Assembly: GCA_022009675.1 (NCBI GenBank)
Contig: CP091718.1
Coordinates: forward strand, 310,001 to 374,000
Origin: Oscillospiraceae bacterium
GTDB lineage: Bacteria > Bacillota > Clostridia > Oscillospirales > CAG-272
Direction of reading: 5' to 3'
DNA: 64,000 nucleotides
The notes under the pieces are model-generated. The model had not been told where the DNA came from, made no database searches, and saw only the letters and a program-made list of their open reading frames with translations. Below, in pieces: positions 28,388 through 38,173 of this stretch (position 1 is its first letter; each line of letters starts with the position of its first letter). The translations under genes were made by a program, and so were the position numbers.

Positions 28388-28729
28388 ATGAATGATTGCC
28401 TTTTCTGCCGCATTGTCGCCGGTGAGATACCCTCGTCCAAGGTGTACGAGGACGACACGGTATACGCCTTCCGGGATATAAATCCCATGGCGCCCGTGCA
28501 TATCCTGATTGTTCCCAAGGCGCACCTCGCATCCGCCGCCGACATTACCGCTGACAACGCCGCACTGGTTGCCCACATCTTCGCGGTCATCCCGCAGATT
28601 GCCGCCGCCGAAGGGCTGACCAACGGCTTCCGCGTCGTGACCAACAGCGGAGCCGATGCCTGCCAGTCTGTCCCGCATCTCCATTTTCACCTGCTGGGCG
28701 GAGCAAAAATGGCAGACCGGATGGCGTAA
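28388..28729 (+). CDS. HIT-family (HINT) nucleotide hydrolase
   Basis: 113 residues. NDCLFCRIVAGEIPSSKVYED is the N-terminal HIT signature and HLHFHLLGG holds the catalytic His triad (H-x-H-x-H). HINT proteins hydrolyse purine nucleoside phosphoramidates such as AMP-lysine. It has its own promoter and a strong ribosome-binding site (GAGGAGG). Confidence 0.95.
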   Translation: MNDCLFCRIVAGEIPSSKVYEDDTVYAFRDINPMAPVHILIVPKAHLASAADITADNAALVAHIFAVIPQIAAAEGLTNGFRVVTNSGADACQSVPHLHFHLLGGAKMADRMA

Positions 28730-28774
28730 CGGATCGGCGTATCGCCGGCGGATTCAGGACTTCTCCGCAGCGCG

Positions 28775-28796
28775 GGAGAGGCAGGGGAGCCGCAGG
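28775..28796. terminator. Hairpin between convergent HIT and DUF1015 genes
   Basis: AGGGGAGCC paired with GGCTCCCCT around a 4-base loop. No T run, so termination is likely but not certain. Confidence 0.5.
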
Positions 28797-28803
28797 GCTC
28801 CCC

Positions 28804-30099
28804 TCACCGGATGCGCCGCGCCTCGGTGTAGAATCGCTTGTCCTCCGCGTGACCCATGGAGAATGTCTTGCGGGGGAGCGCACCGTCCGAGATAACCGTG
28901 GAGAACAGCTCCTGCTTGCGCATTCCGTCAAAGAGAATGGCAACGGCATCCGGACGTGCCGCAAGGGCACGGGCTGTATCCTCACCGTGAATATAATCCA
29001 CCGATGCCCCGGCAGGGGCGTTTTTCATATACCCGTCAAGGAACGCCTGCACCGTCCCGACAGCCAGCGCCGCTTCCGGTGACGGCACCGGAATCTCGCC
29101 CTGCCGTGCCCCTGCCTGCCAACGCAGTGTCTGGGGCGGCATTCCGCCCTGTCGGGCGGCGGCGTAGGCGGCAAGATCGCGCAGAAACCCGTCCGGTTCC
29201 ACGCCGAACACGACCCGATAGATCGGCTCAAACTCCAGCGATGCGTCGTACAGATTGACCACCTCGCACAGTGCATACCGGGCGGAGTGCCGCAATGCCG
29301 CAGTGCCCAGCCGCGCCTTGACGTGCTCATAGAACGCCTTCGCGCTGGCAAGCGAGTGGTTGCCGTCCCCGACCGCAAACAGGAGCGGCGCGAGGTCGGC
29401 GCGCCCATAGCGCGCCTCCATTGCCTCCGGCGCTGCCAGTGCAGCCAACGCCTCCGCAACGTGTGCCTTCTGACTGTCGGTCAGGAAATAGCCGCGCAAA
29501 TGCCCGCCGTCCAGCATCAGGTCGTAGTCATAGGCAAGCTCCATGGCGTCCGTCTCATCCGCGAGCGGCTCCACGACCGTACACGCGCGGTCGTCCGTCA
29601 GCAGCATGACGTGCGGCAACTCCAGCCATGCCCCCTCCCGGATGGTCATGCGCGGGGGAATGCGCTCCGGAACGGTCGCCTCAGTCGCACGGATGAGGCT
29701 CTGCGCATCCCGGCTGTAATCGTACTCCTCCAAGTCAATGCACCCGACCAGCCCTCTGCGCAACTGTCCCCCGTGCAGGCGGCGTTCCACCAGCACCATG
29801 CTGTCCGGTCGGTTCCGCAGGACGCGGCGCAGGCAATCCTCCATGGCGGCGTGAATGCCGGGTATGCGGTCGGGCGCCTCGTCCAACCACACCTCCGGCA
29901 GAATCAGCCGCAGGGTGGAGGGTGCATCGCCCACCAACTCCTCTGCCCTCTGCCAGTAATCCGGCTGGCTGGTGTACTGGTCGCAGGCAACGACCGACCA
30001 GCGCGTGCCTGACACGGCGGAAAAATCCGGCAACAGAATATCTGCCGGGTAAAGCCCAGCCGCCCGGGCAGGCGCTTTTTGCTTGCTTGTTTCGTTCAT
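28804..30099 (-). CDS. DUF1015 family protein
   Basis: 431 residues, intact. Characteristic segments are VVACDQYTSQPDYWQRAEELVG, VLVERRLHGGQLRRGLVGCIDLE, LLFAVGDGNHSLASAKA and YIHGEDTARALA. The family is widespread in Clostridia; the biochemical role is unknown. The HSLASAK segment around GDGNHS is the most conserved part. It has its own promoter. Confidence 0.9.
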   Translation of the reverse strand: MNETSKQKAPARAAGLYPADILLPDFSAVSGTRWSVVACDQYTSQPDYWQRAEELVGDAPSTLRLILPEVWLDEAPDRIPGIHAAMEDCLRRVLRNRPDSMVLVERRLHGGQLRRGLVGCIDLEEYDYSRDAQSLIRATEATVPERIPPRMTIREGAWLELPHVMLLTDDRACTVVEPLADETDAMELAYDYDLMLDGGHLRGYFLTDSQKAHVAEALAALAAPEAMEARYGRADLAPLLFAVGDGNHSLASAKAFYEHVKARLGTAALRHSARYALCEVVNLYDASLEFEPIYRVVFGVEPDGFLRDLAAYAAARQGGMPPQTLRWQAGARQGEIPVPSPEAALAVGTVQAFLDGYMKNAPAGASVDYIHGEDTARALAARPDAVAILFDGMRKQELFSTVISDGALPRKTFSMGHAEDKRFYTEARRIR

Positions 30100-30164
30100 G
30101 GGGTGCCCTCCTTTTTGACAGCACGTCCGGCGTTTCTGCCGCCGGAGCGTGGATTCTGGTGTCT

Positions 30165-30193
30165 ATTATACGACACTCGGAGAAAAAATGCAA
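30165..30193 (-). promoter_or_regulatory. Sigma-A promoter of the DUF1015 gene
   Basis: Minus strand TTGCAT, 17 bases, TATAAT. The rest of 30194-30433 holds no gene; a TAAAAT at about 30393 could be the -10 of the ABC exporter gene. Confidence 0.75.
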
Positions 30194-30433
30194 GTCCCCC
30201 TGCGTAAAAATGCAACGGCATTCGCACTTTGTCCTCCGGGTTCACCGCCTGTCTCCGGGCGGCAGGTCAAATCAGCGCCGCAGAAGCGCCATGCACTTGC
30301 CCCCGCGCAAACATGAAAAATGTCGCCGGCAGCCCAAAAAAATACATGATTCATTCACGTATTTTTCATATTTTTGTTCACAGGCACATGGTAAAATAAT
30401 GGAATATACCGCTTATCGAAAGGGGATGACACG

Positions 30434-32556
30434 ATGCCGCCCGGACCGCCACCCGGAATGAATTTCCGCTACGAAAAAGTCCCGCCCCCCAAAAGTATTG
30501 CCGATGTCCCACGCTACCTGAAGGAGCTGTGCGGCGGTTTCTTTTCCCGTTTGGCATACATTTTCAGGCTGGTCTGGAAAACCGGACCGTGGATTCTGTT
30601 CGCCATGCTGGCAATTTCCCTGCTGCAAGGCATCACGCCCGTCATCGGCTCGAAAATCTCCCAGCACGTGCTCAACGAAATGCAGAGCAGCTACGGCAAT
30701 TTCTCCGGCGCTCTCGGCGATTTCCTGCGCAGTCCCTGTGTTCTTTCTGCTGATCTTTCTGTTCAGCTACAACATTCTGACAAGCCTTGTCAACATACTC
30801 AAGAACGCGGTCAGCCGCATTTCGGGCGAACTGGTCGTGCGGACTGTCAAGCTGGAGATCATGAACAAGGCAAAGGAGCTGGATCTGCAGTCCTTTGACC
30901 TCCCCGCTTTCTATGAAAAGCTGGAAAATGCCAACCGCGAAGCGGGAAACCGCCCCGTCCAGATCCTGTCCTCCACCTTCTCCGTGGTCAGCGCGATTAT
31001 TACGCTGATCTCCTACGTTGTCATCCTCGCCTCGGTGCTCTGGTGGGCGGCACTGGTCATCGTTGCCGTGTCGATTCCCTCCGCAATCATCAATTTTTAC
31101 TACCGGCACAAGAACTTTGAGTATATGCGCCGCCGCTCGCACGACCGTCGGCAGATGTCCTACTACTCCGACCTGCTGGTCAACAAGGACCTTGCCAAGG
31201 AGATCCGCATCTTCGACCTGTCGGATACCTTCATTGGCAGGTACCGCACCGTGTTCGACAAGTACTTTTCCGGAATCCGGACGCTGATCCTGCGGGAAAA
31301 CATCTGGCACGTCATCATCATCGTGGTGTCCTCGGTTGTCAACTGCTGTTTCTATGCTTACTTTGCCTATCTCGTAATCAGCGGCAGGCAGATGATCGGC
31401 GACTATACGCTCTACACCGGCGCGCTGATTGCGGTGGCAGGAAAGGTCAGCTCACTCATCGGTATCTCCGCCACCATCTACGAGGGCACACTGTTCATCG
31501 ACAATCTGACCTCCTTCCTGCGTGAGGACAGGACGATCGTGCCCGTCCTGCCGCCGGAGCGCGCGGCGGAAGGACCGCGCAGTGTCACGCGCGGCGTTCC
31601 GCACACCATCGTCTTTGAGCACGTCAGCTTTTCCTACCCCGGCACCGAACGCCGGGTTCTGGATGACATCAATCTGACTATCCGCCCCGGAGAGACGCTG
31701 GTGCTGGTCGGGCTGAACGGCGCGGGCAAAACCACGCTGCTCAAGCTGCTGACCCGCCTCTACGACCCGACCGAAGGACGCATCCTGCTGGACGGCTATG
31801 ACCTGCGGGAGTATGACATCAAGCAACTGTACGCCATGTTCGGCATCATCTTCCAGGATTTCGGAAAATACGCGGAATCGGTGTCCGAGAACATCCGCTT
31901 CGGCGACATCCGCAAGAGCAGCTCCGCAGAAGCCATCCGGCAGGCGGCAGAGGACGCAGACGCAGCCGAGTACATCAGCCGTCTGCCCAACGGGTTTGAC
32001 ACGCCACTGATGCGGGTGTTTGAGGAAAATGGCATCGAGCTGTCCATCGGGCAGTGGCAGAAGCTGTCTATCGCGCGGGCGTTCTACAGTGATTCCGAGG
32101 TGCTGATCCTGGATGAGCCCACCGCCTCGCTGGATCCCATGGCGGAGCAGGAAATATTCAACCAGTTCGACCGCCTGCGGCAGGATAAAACCACCATCTT
32201 CGTTTCGCACCGCCTGTCCAGCGCCACCGTCGCCTCCAAGATTGCCGTGCTGGAGTATGGCAGGCTGATTGAGGAGGGCGACCACAAGACTCTGATGGCG
32301 ATGCGCGGGCGCTATTTTTGAGCTGTTCTCCACGTAGGCAAGGCGCTACGTCATGGAGGACGACGAGCGCGCAGACGCCGGCATGGAACAGCCGGAACCG
32401 ACGTCCCCCACACCCGGGCAGACGCATCGGGCCCGCCGGACGGAGCCGCGCCGCGGCGCGGGATGCCGCCCCCGTCGGGACATATTCCGCCACCGGACGA
32501 CCCCGCACGCCGGAGGAGCAGCACGAGGCGTGTCTGAAGCGGACGCCGCCTTGTAA
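30434..32556 (+). CDS. ABC exporter (membrane plus ATPase), two frame breaks and an in-frame TAG
   Basis: About 640 residues to the consensus end. Six-helix membrane domain, then an ATPase: Walker A LVGLNGAGKTTLLKLLTRLYD, Q-loop GIIFQDFGKYAES, signature ELSIGQWQKLSIARAF, Walker B VLILDEPTASLDP, H-loop FVSHRL. Breaks are at 30734-30737 (joins RSPVFFLLIF) and T 32315-32319 (joins RYFELFST). Codon 32335-32337 is TAG where the family has Gln (FSTQARRY). A further 66 Pro/Arg-rich codons run to 32556; this tail is unusual and may not be translated. The substrate is unknown. Confidence 0.85.
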
Positions 32557-32586
32557 TTCCCGGCGGCACCGACTTTCATCTTTAGC

Positions 32587-32754
32587 TTAAGGAACCACTG
32601 ATTTATTCGGCGGCACATCTTCGACACATCTTTTCCCGCCTGCTTCTTGCCGAAAAACTCGATGTACATCCAGTACATCTTGAGTTTTTCGCAATCGCAG
32701 ACGAAAAAATCTGTACCGAATATGCACCACCTCATTAAATCAGCGTTTCCTTAA
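32587..32754. mobile_element. MITE-like imperfect palindrome, 168 bp
   Basis: Ends read TTAAGGAACCACTGATTTA and, from the other side, TTAAGGAAACGCTGATTTA. Imperfect pairing continues inward (GGCGGCACAT with GGTGGTGCAT), and a strong inner hairpin (GAAAAACTCGATGTAC with GTACATCTTGAGTTTTTC) forms the centre. No coding capacity. It shares the TTAAGG terminus and size with the element at 24766-24940 but not the internal sequence. Confidence 0.72.
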
Positions 32755-32771
32755 CAAGAAATACGCAACAG

Positions 32772-32816
32772 AAGGGAGCTTTCGCTTTCGAAAGCGGCTT
32801 TTGCAAGGCAAAAGCC
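32772..32816 (+). promoter_or_regulatory. Ribosome-binding site and two hairpins in the lysC leader
   Basis: AAGGGAG at 32772-32778, then the palindrome GCTTTCGAAAGC (32784-32795), then GGCTTTTGC-AAG-GCAAAAGCC (32796-32816), then ATG at 32827. The linear gap of 48 bases is far too long for initiation, but folding both hairpins shortens it. The second stem is identical to that before luxS. Confidence 0.68.
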
Positions 32817-32826
32817 GGGCATACAT

Positions 32827-34158
32827 ATGGCAGTCAAGGTAGTCAAATTCGGCGGCAGTTCACTGGCAGATGCCGATCATTTCCGGCAGGTCGCCGCAAT
32901 CATCAAAGCAGACCCCGCCCGGCGGTACGTCGTTCCCTCCGCCCCCGGCAAGCGCGGCAAAGGGAGACACCAAGGTCACGGATCTGCTGTACCGCTGCTA
33001 CGAGCTGATCCGCGCACGCGAGTCGCGCGATGTCATTGATTCCGCCTATGAGGAGGTCGTTCGCCGGTACCACGAAATCATCGCGGATCTCGGGCTGTCC
33101 TTCGACATGGACGGCGAGCTGGAATACGTCCGTAACGCCATGCTTCACGCCTCCGGTCGGGACTACGCCGCCAGTCGCGGCGAATACCTCAACGCGCTGA
33201 TTCTTGCGAAATATCTCGGGTTCGACTTCGTGGATGCCGAAAAACGTCATTTTCTTCAAGGAAAACGGCACACTTGACGAGGGCAGGACAAACGAGGCGG
33301 TCGCCGCCGAGCTGTCCCGTCACCGGACGGCAGTCATTCCCGGCTTTTACGGCGCCATGCCCAACGGCACCGTCAAGACCTTCTCGCGCGGCGGATCGGA
33401 TGTAACCGGCTCCATCGTGGCACGGGCAATCCGCGCGGATATGTACGAGAACTGGACAGACGTGTCCGGGTTCATGATGGCAGACCCCCGCATCGTGCCG
33501 AACCCCTGCGTCATCAAGGAAATCACCTATCGGGAGCTGCGGGAGCTGTCCTACATGGGCGCAACGGTTCTGCATGAGGATGCCGTGTTCCCCGTGCGCA
33601 CAGCGGGCATTCCCATCAACATCCGCAACACAAACCGCCCCTCCGACCCCCGGCACTATGATTGTCGCGCATCCCGCCGGCTTTGACACCGAGCGCGTCA
33701 TCACAGGTATCGCAGGCAAAAAGGGATTCTCGGTGCTGACCATCGAGAAGGATCTGATGAATGCCGAAATCGGGTTCGGGCGCAAGGTGCTGGAGGTGTT
33801 TGAGGACAATGACCTGTCCTTTGAGCATCTTCCCTCCGGCATCGACACCATGAGTCTGGTCATCTCTTCTGCCGCACTGGAGGGACGGAGAGACAAGCTG
33901 ATGCAGTCCGTTGCGCGCGCGGTACACCCGGACAGCGTGTTCATTGAGGACGGACTGGCGCTGGTCGCCGTCGTGGGACGCGGCATGATCAAGGCAAAGG
34001 GAACCGCCGCGCGGGTCTGTGACGCGCTGGCACGCGCCGATGTCAATATCCGCATGATCGACCAGGGATCCTCCGAGCTGAACATCATTGTCGGCGTGGA
34101 CGAGGACGAATACGAGACAGCCGTCGCGGCAATATACGGCGAGTTCGTGCGCTCCTGA
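32827..34158 (+). CDS. lysC: Aspartate kinase, three frame breaks
   Basis: About 442 residues. Phosphorylates aspartate, the first step to lysine, threonine and methionine. The kinase motif KVVKFGGSSLADA is at the N-terminus, GFYGAMPNGTVKTFSRGGSDVTGS follows the substrate region, and two ACT domains close it (GKKGFSVLTIEKDLMN and ALVAVVGRGM). Extra bases near 32956, in A 33240-33244 (joins VDAENVIFFKENG) and in C 33647-33651 (joins PSDPGTMIVAHP) break it. It is an essential-type gene, which argues that the breaks are not real mutations. Confidence 0.92.
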
Positions 34159-34159
34159 C

Positions 34160-34194
34160 AAAAAAACTGGCACCCCTGGGGTGTCAGTTTTTTT
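34160..34194 (+). terminator. Intrinsic terminator after lysC
   Basis: AAAAAACTGGCACCCC pairs with GGGGTGTCAGTTTTTT around one base (one mismatch), with T7. It can also stop the convergent ComEC-like gene. Confidence 0.85.
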
Positions 34195-34219
34195 GTCAGT
34201 TCTATGCGGCGCCGCCCGG

Positions 34220-35319
34220 TTATTCTGCGCGCGTCCGGATGGTCGCGCTGTTCCCGTCGGTCGAAAAGCAGACCGTACCGTCATAGGTGAAGTAGCGCCC
34301 GGCACCGACCGATTTCATGTTGGTGACAATCGCCCAGGATACCGACGCGGCAGAATCCGTGCAAACCACACAGTAGCGGGGCTTCCAGGCGCGGATTGCC
34401 TCCAGCAGTCCCCGGTCAGCCGAAGCGCCGTGGTGCGGGATTTTGAACAGAGTGCAGGAGGTAAACCCGCGCGCCTCTGCCAGCGGCAGGTACTCCGTCA
34501 TGCGCTCGCCCTCGGCATCGCCGCCGAAAATCAGTTTGATATTGCCGAAGGTAACGGCGGTCACGAGCGAGAAGTTGTTCTCATCGGTGTCCTCGTTGTC
34601 CGCGTCGGCACCCACGACCTTGCCCGGCTCGTAGCCCTCCATGGCTGTCGCGTTGATCCAGAGCTTGCCGTACCCCATATCCGGCTCGACATCGGTCGCG
34701 TGCAGGCGGCGCACGACGGTCCCGGCAGACTGTGCCGCCTCTATCGCCGTCATCATGCTTCGGTAGAGCTTGGAATCCCGCACGTAGTCGGGCATATACA
34801 CCTCTCCGACGGCATACTCCCTCCAGCACCGCCGCGGCGGCGCCGATATGGTCGTTATCGTAATGCGTCAGTATCAGGCAGTCAATACGCCGGATGCCGT
34901 AGCCGTCCAGCGTGCGCCGGATAAGCGCGGCGTCCGCCTTCTCGCCCGTGTCAATCAGAATGACCCGGTCGTCCATGCGCAGAAGGATGCAATCTGCCTT
35001 GCCAACGCTGAGGAAATCCACGTACAGCCGATGCGCCGCGCCGGCATAGGGATCGTCGGTCGGATCCAGGATCATGGAACCGGACGTCGCAGAGCCGGTC
35101 GCCGGCGTCAGCGTCATGTCACCGGCAGTACTGCCGGTGCCGGTCGGATCCGGGACACCGGTGCCATTGTCCAACGTCATGGTTCCGGGCGGCTGATGCT
35201 GCCGTCCGGGTTCAGGATCATGTCCGAGCAGGCGGGCAGGCACAGCAGGACACACAGCACCAGCAATGCCGCGGAAAGCAGCAGATGCGTCCGCCTCCCG
35301 TACCGTTTTCTTTGTTTCA
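34220..35319 (-). CDS. ComEC-like MBL-fold lipoprotein, two frame breaks
   Basis: About 365 residues. The signal sequence ends in LLCLPAC, a lipobox. After a low-complexity Thr/Gly/Pro linker comes a metallo-beta-lactamase domain: VDFLSVGKADCILLRM, ILIDTGEK, and the metal motif LTHYDNDHIGAA (H-x-D-x-D-H), then IFGGDAEGERM and FKIPHHGASADRGLL. This matches the extracellular hydrolase domain of ComEC/Rec2, here as a separate surface lipoprotein. One break at 34819-34821 (joins VLEEYAVGEVYMPDYV) is a single extra base; one near 35191-35197 is ambiguous (two extra bases or one missing). Confidence 0.83.
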
Positions 35320-35440
35320 TATGCCAACCTCCCGTTTTTGATAGGGACAGTATAGCATGGAATTGTTGCGGGTATGCGAGGTTTTTATGAATTTTCTGCG
35401 GATATCCGCTATCGGACGGGGTTTCCCCATACCGACACCG

Positions 35441-36340
35441 TCAGTCCTCACGGTCGGCATCCCATAGGGCATCCCGCAGGGCTTCGCGCACCGTGTCGGA
35501 ATCGTAGCCGAGCCGCATCATGGCAGCAATCAGCCTGCCGCACGCGGCGCGGTCAGCGGTCAGCGCCGCATCCCGCCACAACTTCACCCGCAGGACACTG
35601 CGGCACACTGCATCAAAGTCCACATAAGCCGGATCCTCCGGATCATGCAGTGCGTCCAATGCCGCGTCGGCGGCTTCGGAAGGATACCCGTGTGCCAGCA
35701 GATCCTGCCGGATGCGCCGGGGTCCCCACCCCTTGCGGGCATCCGCGACAGCGCGCGCCAGCGCGGACGCATCCTCCCGAAGCATCCCCCGCGCCGCCAG
35801 CCAGTCAGCCGCCTCATCCGCCACGGCGCGGTCAATGCCCCGCGCAGTCAGCTTGCGCACCAGCGCGCGGGCGGACATATCGCCGTAACCCAGCAATTCG
35901 CCCGCCTTGCGGATCGCCAGGCACAGCCGCCCGGCGTGCTCCAGCCGATCCGCCTCCTCCTCGGACAGTCTGCCGGGCTGAACCTTCAGCGCGGCGTACT
36001 GCTCCACGGTCAGCGGAATCTTTCGCCGCAGGCGGGCACCATCCTCCCCCTGCGTTTCCAATGTAACGGTCAGCGTCTCACCGTCCGCGTCGGTCACGAC
36101 GCGCAGGATCCGGGCGCCCTGTTCCCTATCCTCAGTCTCCGGATGCGGTTGCGGGCGCGTCTGCGAACACGCTTCCGGGCGCGATCCCCCTGCGCCGCGG
36201 CGCCCCTGCCGCGGCGCAGGCATATCCGACAACCGGAACGCCCGATTGCCGCCCGCCGCACTATCTTCCTCGGAAGCGGCATAGTCGTCGTAGCGTCCGT
36301 ACAGGGTTTTTCTCTTACCGGATGGGGAGTTTTCAGCCAT
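35441..36340 (-). CDS. recX: RecX regulatory protein with long N-terminal extension
   Basis: About 299 residues. The RecX helical repeats are in the last 150 (YGDMSARALVRKLTARGID, DEAADWLAARGML, KGWGPRRIRQDLLAHGYP, LRVKLWRD). RecX binds RecA filaments and limits them. The N-terminal 130 residues are unusual: a low-complexity Arg/Pro-rich part and a beta-rich segment (ADGETLTVTLETQGEDGARL). It begins 6 bases after the recA stop, so expression is coupled to recA. Confidence 0.88.
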   Translation of the reverse strand: MAENSPSGKRKTLYGRYDDYAASEEDSAAGGNRAFRLSDMPAPRQGRRGAGGSRPEACSQTRPQPHPETEDREQGARILRVVTDADGETLTVTLETQGEDGARLRRKIPLTVEQYAALKVQPGRLSEEEADRLEHAGRLCLAIRKAGELLGYGDMSARALVRKLTARGIDRAVADEAADWLAARGMLREDASALARAVADARKGWGPRRIRQDLLAHGYPSEAADAALDALHDPEDPAYVDFDAVCRSVLRVKLWRDAALTADRAACGRLIAAMMRLGYDSDTVREALRDALWDADRED

Positions 36341-36345
36341 GCGGA

Positions 36346-37509
36346 TCACTCGTCCGCGCCGTCATCCTTGACAGTGCGGATGTCAAACTCATCGTCCAGC
36401 AACCCGGCATCTCCGTCCCCGTCTCCGTCCTCGTCCAGCTCAAAGGTCTGCACATCCTGCCCGTCATTCTCCTGCATGGCAGCACGGACTTTCTCCTCCA
36501 GCTCTGTCAGCATGGCAGGATTCTCCTCAATGAGCTTCTGCACAGCTTCCTTGCCCTGCCCCAGTCGCTCGCCGTTGTAGGAGAACCACGAACCACTCTT
36601 CTTGACGATATCATACTTGACGGCAAAGTCCAGAATCTCGCTCATGCGCGAAATGCCCTGCCCGTACAGGATATCGAATTCCGCAACGCGGAAGGGCGGT
36701 GCGACCTTGTTCTTGACGATCTTGCACCGGACATGGTTGCCGTACACCTCGCCGCCGCGCTTGAGCTGCTCGGTGCGGCGCACATCAATGCGCACGGAGG
36801 AATAGAATTTCAGCGCGCGACCGCCGGGCGTGGTCTCCGGGTTCCCGTACAGCACGCCGACCTTCTCACGCAGCTGGTTGATAAAAATAACCACCGTCTG
36901 GCTTTTTGAGATTACGGCGGACAGCTTGCGCATCGCCTGCGACATCAGGCGCGCCTGCATACCGACCGTTGCCGCGCCCATGTTGCCCTCGATCTCCTGC
37001 CGGGGCACCAGCGCCGCCACCGAGTCCACAACCACCACATCAATGGCGCCGGAGCGCACCAGTGACTCGCAGATAGACAGCGCGTCCTCGCCGCAGTCCG
37101 GCTGGGAAACCAGCAGATTGTCGGTGTCCACGCCCAGCGCCTTGGCGTACACGGGATCCAGCGCGTGCTCTGCATCTATGAAAGCCGCGTCACCGCCCGC
37201 CTTCTGCACCTCGGCAACGATATGCAGGGCAACGGTAGTCTTACCGGAGGATTCCGGCCCGAATATCTCGATAATACGTCCGCGCGGCACGCCGCCGATG
37301 CCCAGTGCCGCGTCCAGCGACAGCGAGCCGGTATGCACCGCCTGCACCGCCATGTGCTGGTTCTCGCCCAGCTTCATGATGGCGCCCTCGCCGAAGTCGC
37401 GCTCGATCTGCTTCATCGCCGTCCGGAGTGCCTCGCGCTTTGCCTCCCGATCCGCCTCGTATGCCACCATGGGTGCCAGGGGTTTCTTTGTCTGCTGCTT
37501 TGCCGCCAT
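36346..37509 (-). CDS. recA: Recombinase A
   Basis: 387 residues, intact. Walker A GPESSGKTT, the second motif VVVVDSVAALVP, and the L2 region SQTVVIFINQLREKVGVLYG-NPETTPGG are present; the acidic C-terminus is DEDGDGDGDAGLLDDEFD. Starts at 37509 (MAAKQQTKKPL) with AAAGG upstream. The -35/-10 promoter is perfect consensus. I saw no clear LexA box (GAAC-N4-GTTC) overlapping it. It is transcribed with recX. Confidence 0.97.
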   Translation of the reverse strand: MAAKQQTKKPLAPMVAYEADREAKREALRTAMKQIERDFGEGAIMKLGENQHMAVQAVHTGSLSLDAALGIGGVPRGRIIEIFGPESSGKTTVALHIVAEVQKAGGDAAFIDAEHALDPVYAKALGVDTDNLLVSQPDCGEDALSICESLVRSGAIDVVVVDSVAALVPRQEIEGNMGAATVGMQARLMSQAMRKLSAVISKSQTVVIFINQLREKVGVLYGNPETTPGGRALKFYSSVRIDVRRTEQLKRGGEVYGNHVRCKIVKNKVAPPFRVAEFDILYGQGISRMSEILDFAVKYDIVKKSGSWFSYNGERLGQGKEAVQKLIEENPAMLTELEEKVRAAMQENDGQDVQTFELDEDGDGDGDAGLLDDEFDIRTVKDDGADE

Positions 37510-37543
37510 ATCTGCTGCCAGCCTTTCTGTCTTTGATGCTCCT

Positions 37544-37572
37544 ATTATACACGTTGCCGCACGGTTTGTCAA
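37544..37572 (-). promoter_or_regulatory. Sigma-A promoter of recA
   Basis: Minus strand TTGACA, 17 bases, TATAAT, 34 bases upstream of the start codon. Confidence 0.88.
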
Positions 37573-37703
37573 GGGGTTTTGAAAATTTCTGTTCCTTTTT
37601 CGGCAAAAATATTTACCTTAATTTCTTCGCGCAGAAATTCTGTTCCGCTTTTGGAATTGTAGCAGACGTTGCCACGCCTGTGTGCGGCAAGAACGCAAAG
37701 CAA

Positions 37704-37748
37704 AAAGGATCCCCGCAGAGAGCGTGATCCGCTCCGCAAGGATCCTTT
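37704..37748 (-). terminator. Terminator after the 121-residue gene
   Basis: On the minus strand AAAGGATCC pairs with GGATCCTTT, further pairing inside, followed by TTTTTG. Confidence 0.78.
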
Positions 37749-37792
37749 GTTGAGAAATCCGGAAGGCTCGTCCGGGGAGTTCCCCGGAGGTC

Positions 37793-38159
37793 TCACACGC
37801 CGATCCGTCCCCCGCCGACGTCGCTTTCCGCAAGCCGTTCCTCCAGCCATGCGGCAGCCTGCTCAAGTCCCGCCGGCGTTCCGGGAAAATCCGCCTTCTG
37901 CGCGTCTGTCCAGACCGCGCCGTCCGGCCATGGGCGACGGATACCGCAGGCAACGTGCAGGGTCACGGTTTTTCCGTTTCCCGCCGTCCGCGTCCAGCTC
38001 CTCTGTTCGGCACATGACGGCATTGTACTCAAAGAGAGTCCGCCCCAGGCTTCCGGTACTGCCGTCTGTCCCGACAGAGCCGGAGTACCGGTTGCCAAGT
38101 CCGGTTTGGAAATCAAAGTCTGCCGTGAACCACTCGTGAATAGGCAGTGTAATCGGCAT
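37793..38159 (-). CDS. Hypothetical protein, about 121 residues, one frame break
   Basis: Starts MPITLPIHEWFTADFDFQTG; after removing an extra base in T 37969-37973 (plus-strand view) it continues RKTVTLHVACGIRRPWPDG and ends EERLAESDVGGGRIGV. No signal peptide. The family is not recognised. It lies 14 bases after the DUF4091 lipoprotein gene, so they share a transcript. Confidence 0.6.
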
Positions 38160-38173
38160 CGGTGCGCCCTCTT

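Noticed and set aside
18314..32337. Alternative genetic code (TGA or TAG as sense)
   Set aside because: TGA ends many intact genes and TAG ends the genes stopping at 48403 and 54768. One aberrant codon of each is not evidence of reassignment.
37544..37572. LexA box over the recA promoter
   Set aside because: No GAAC-N4-GTTC or close variant seen near the promoter.
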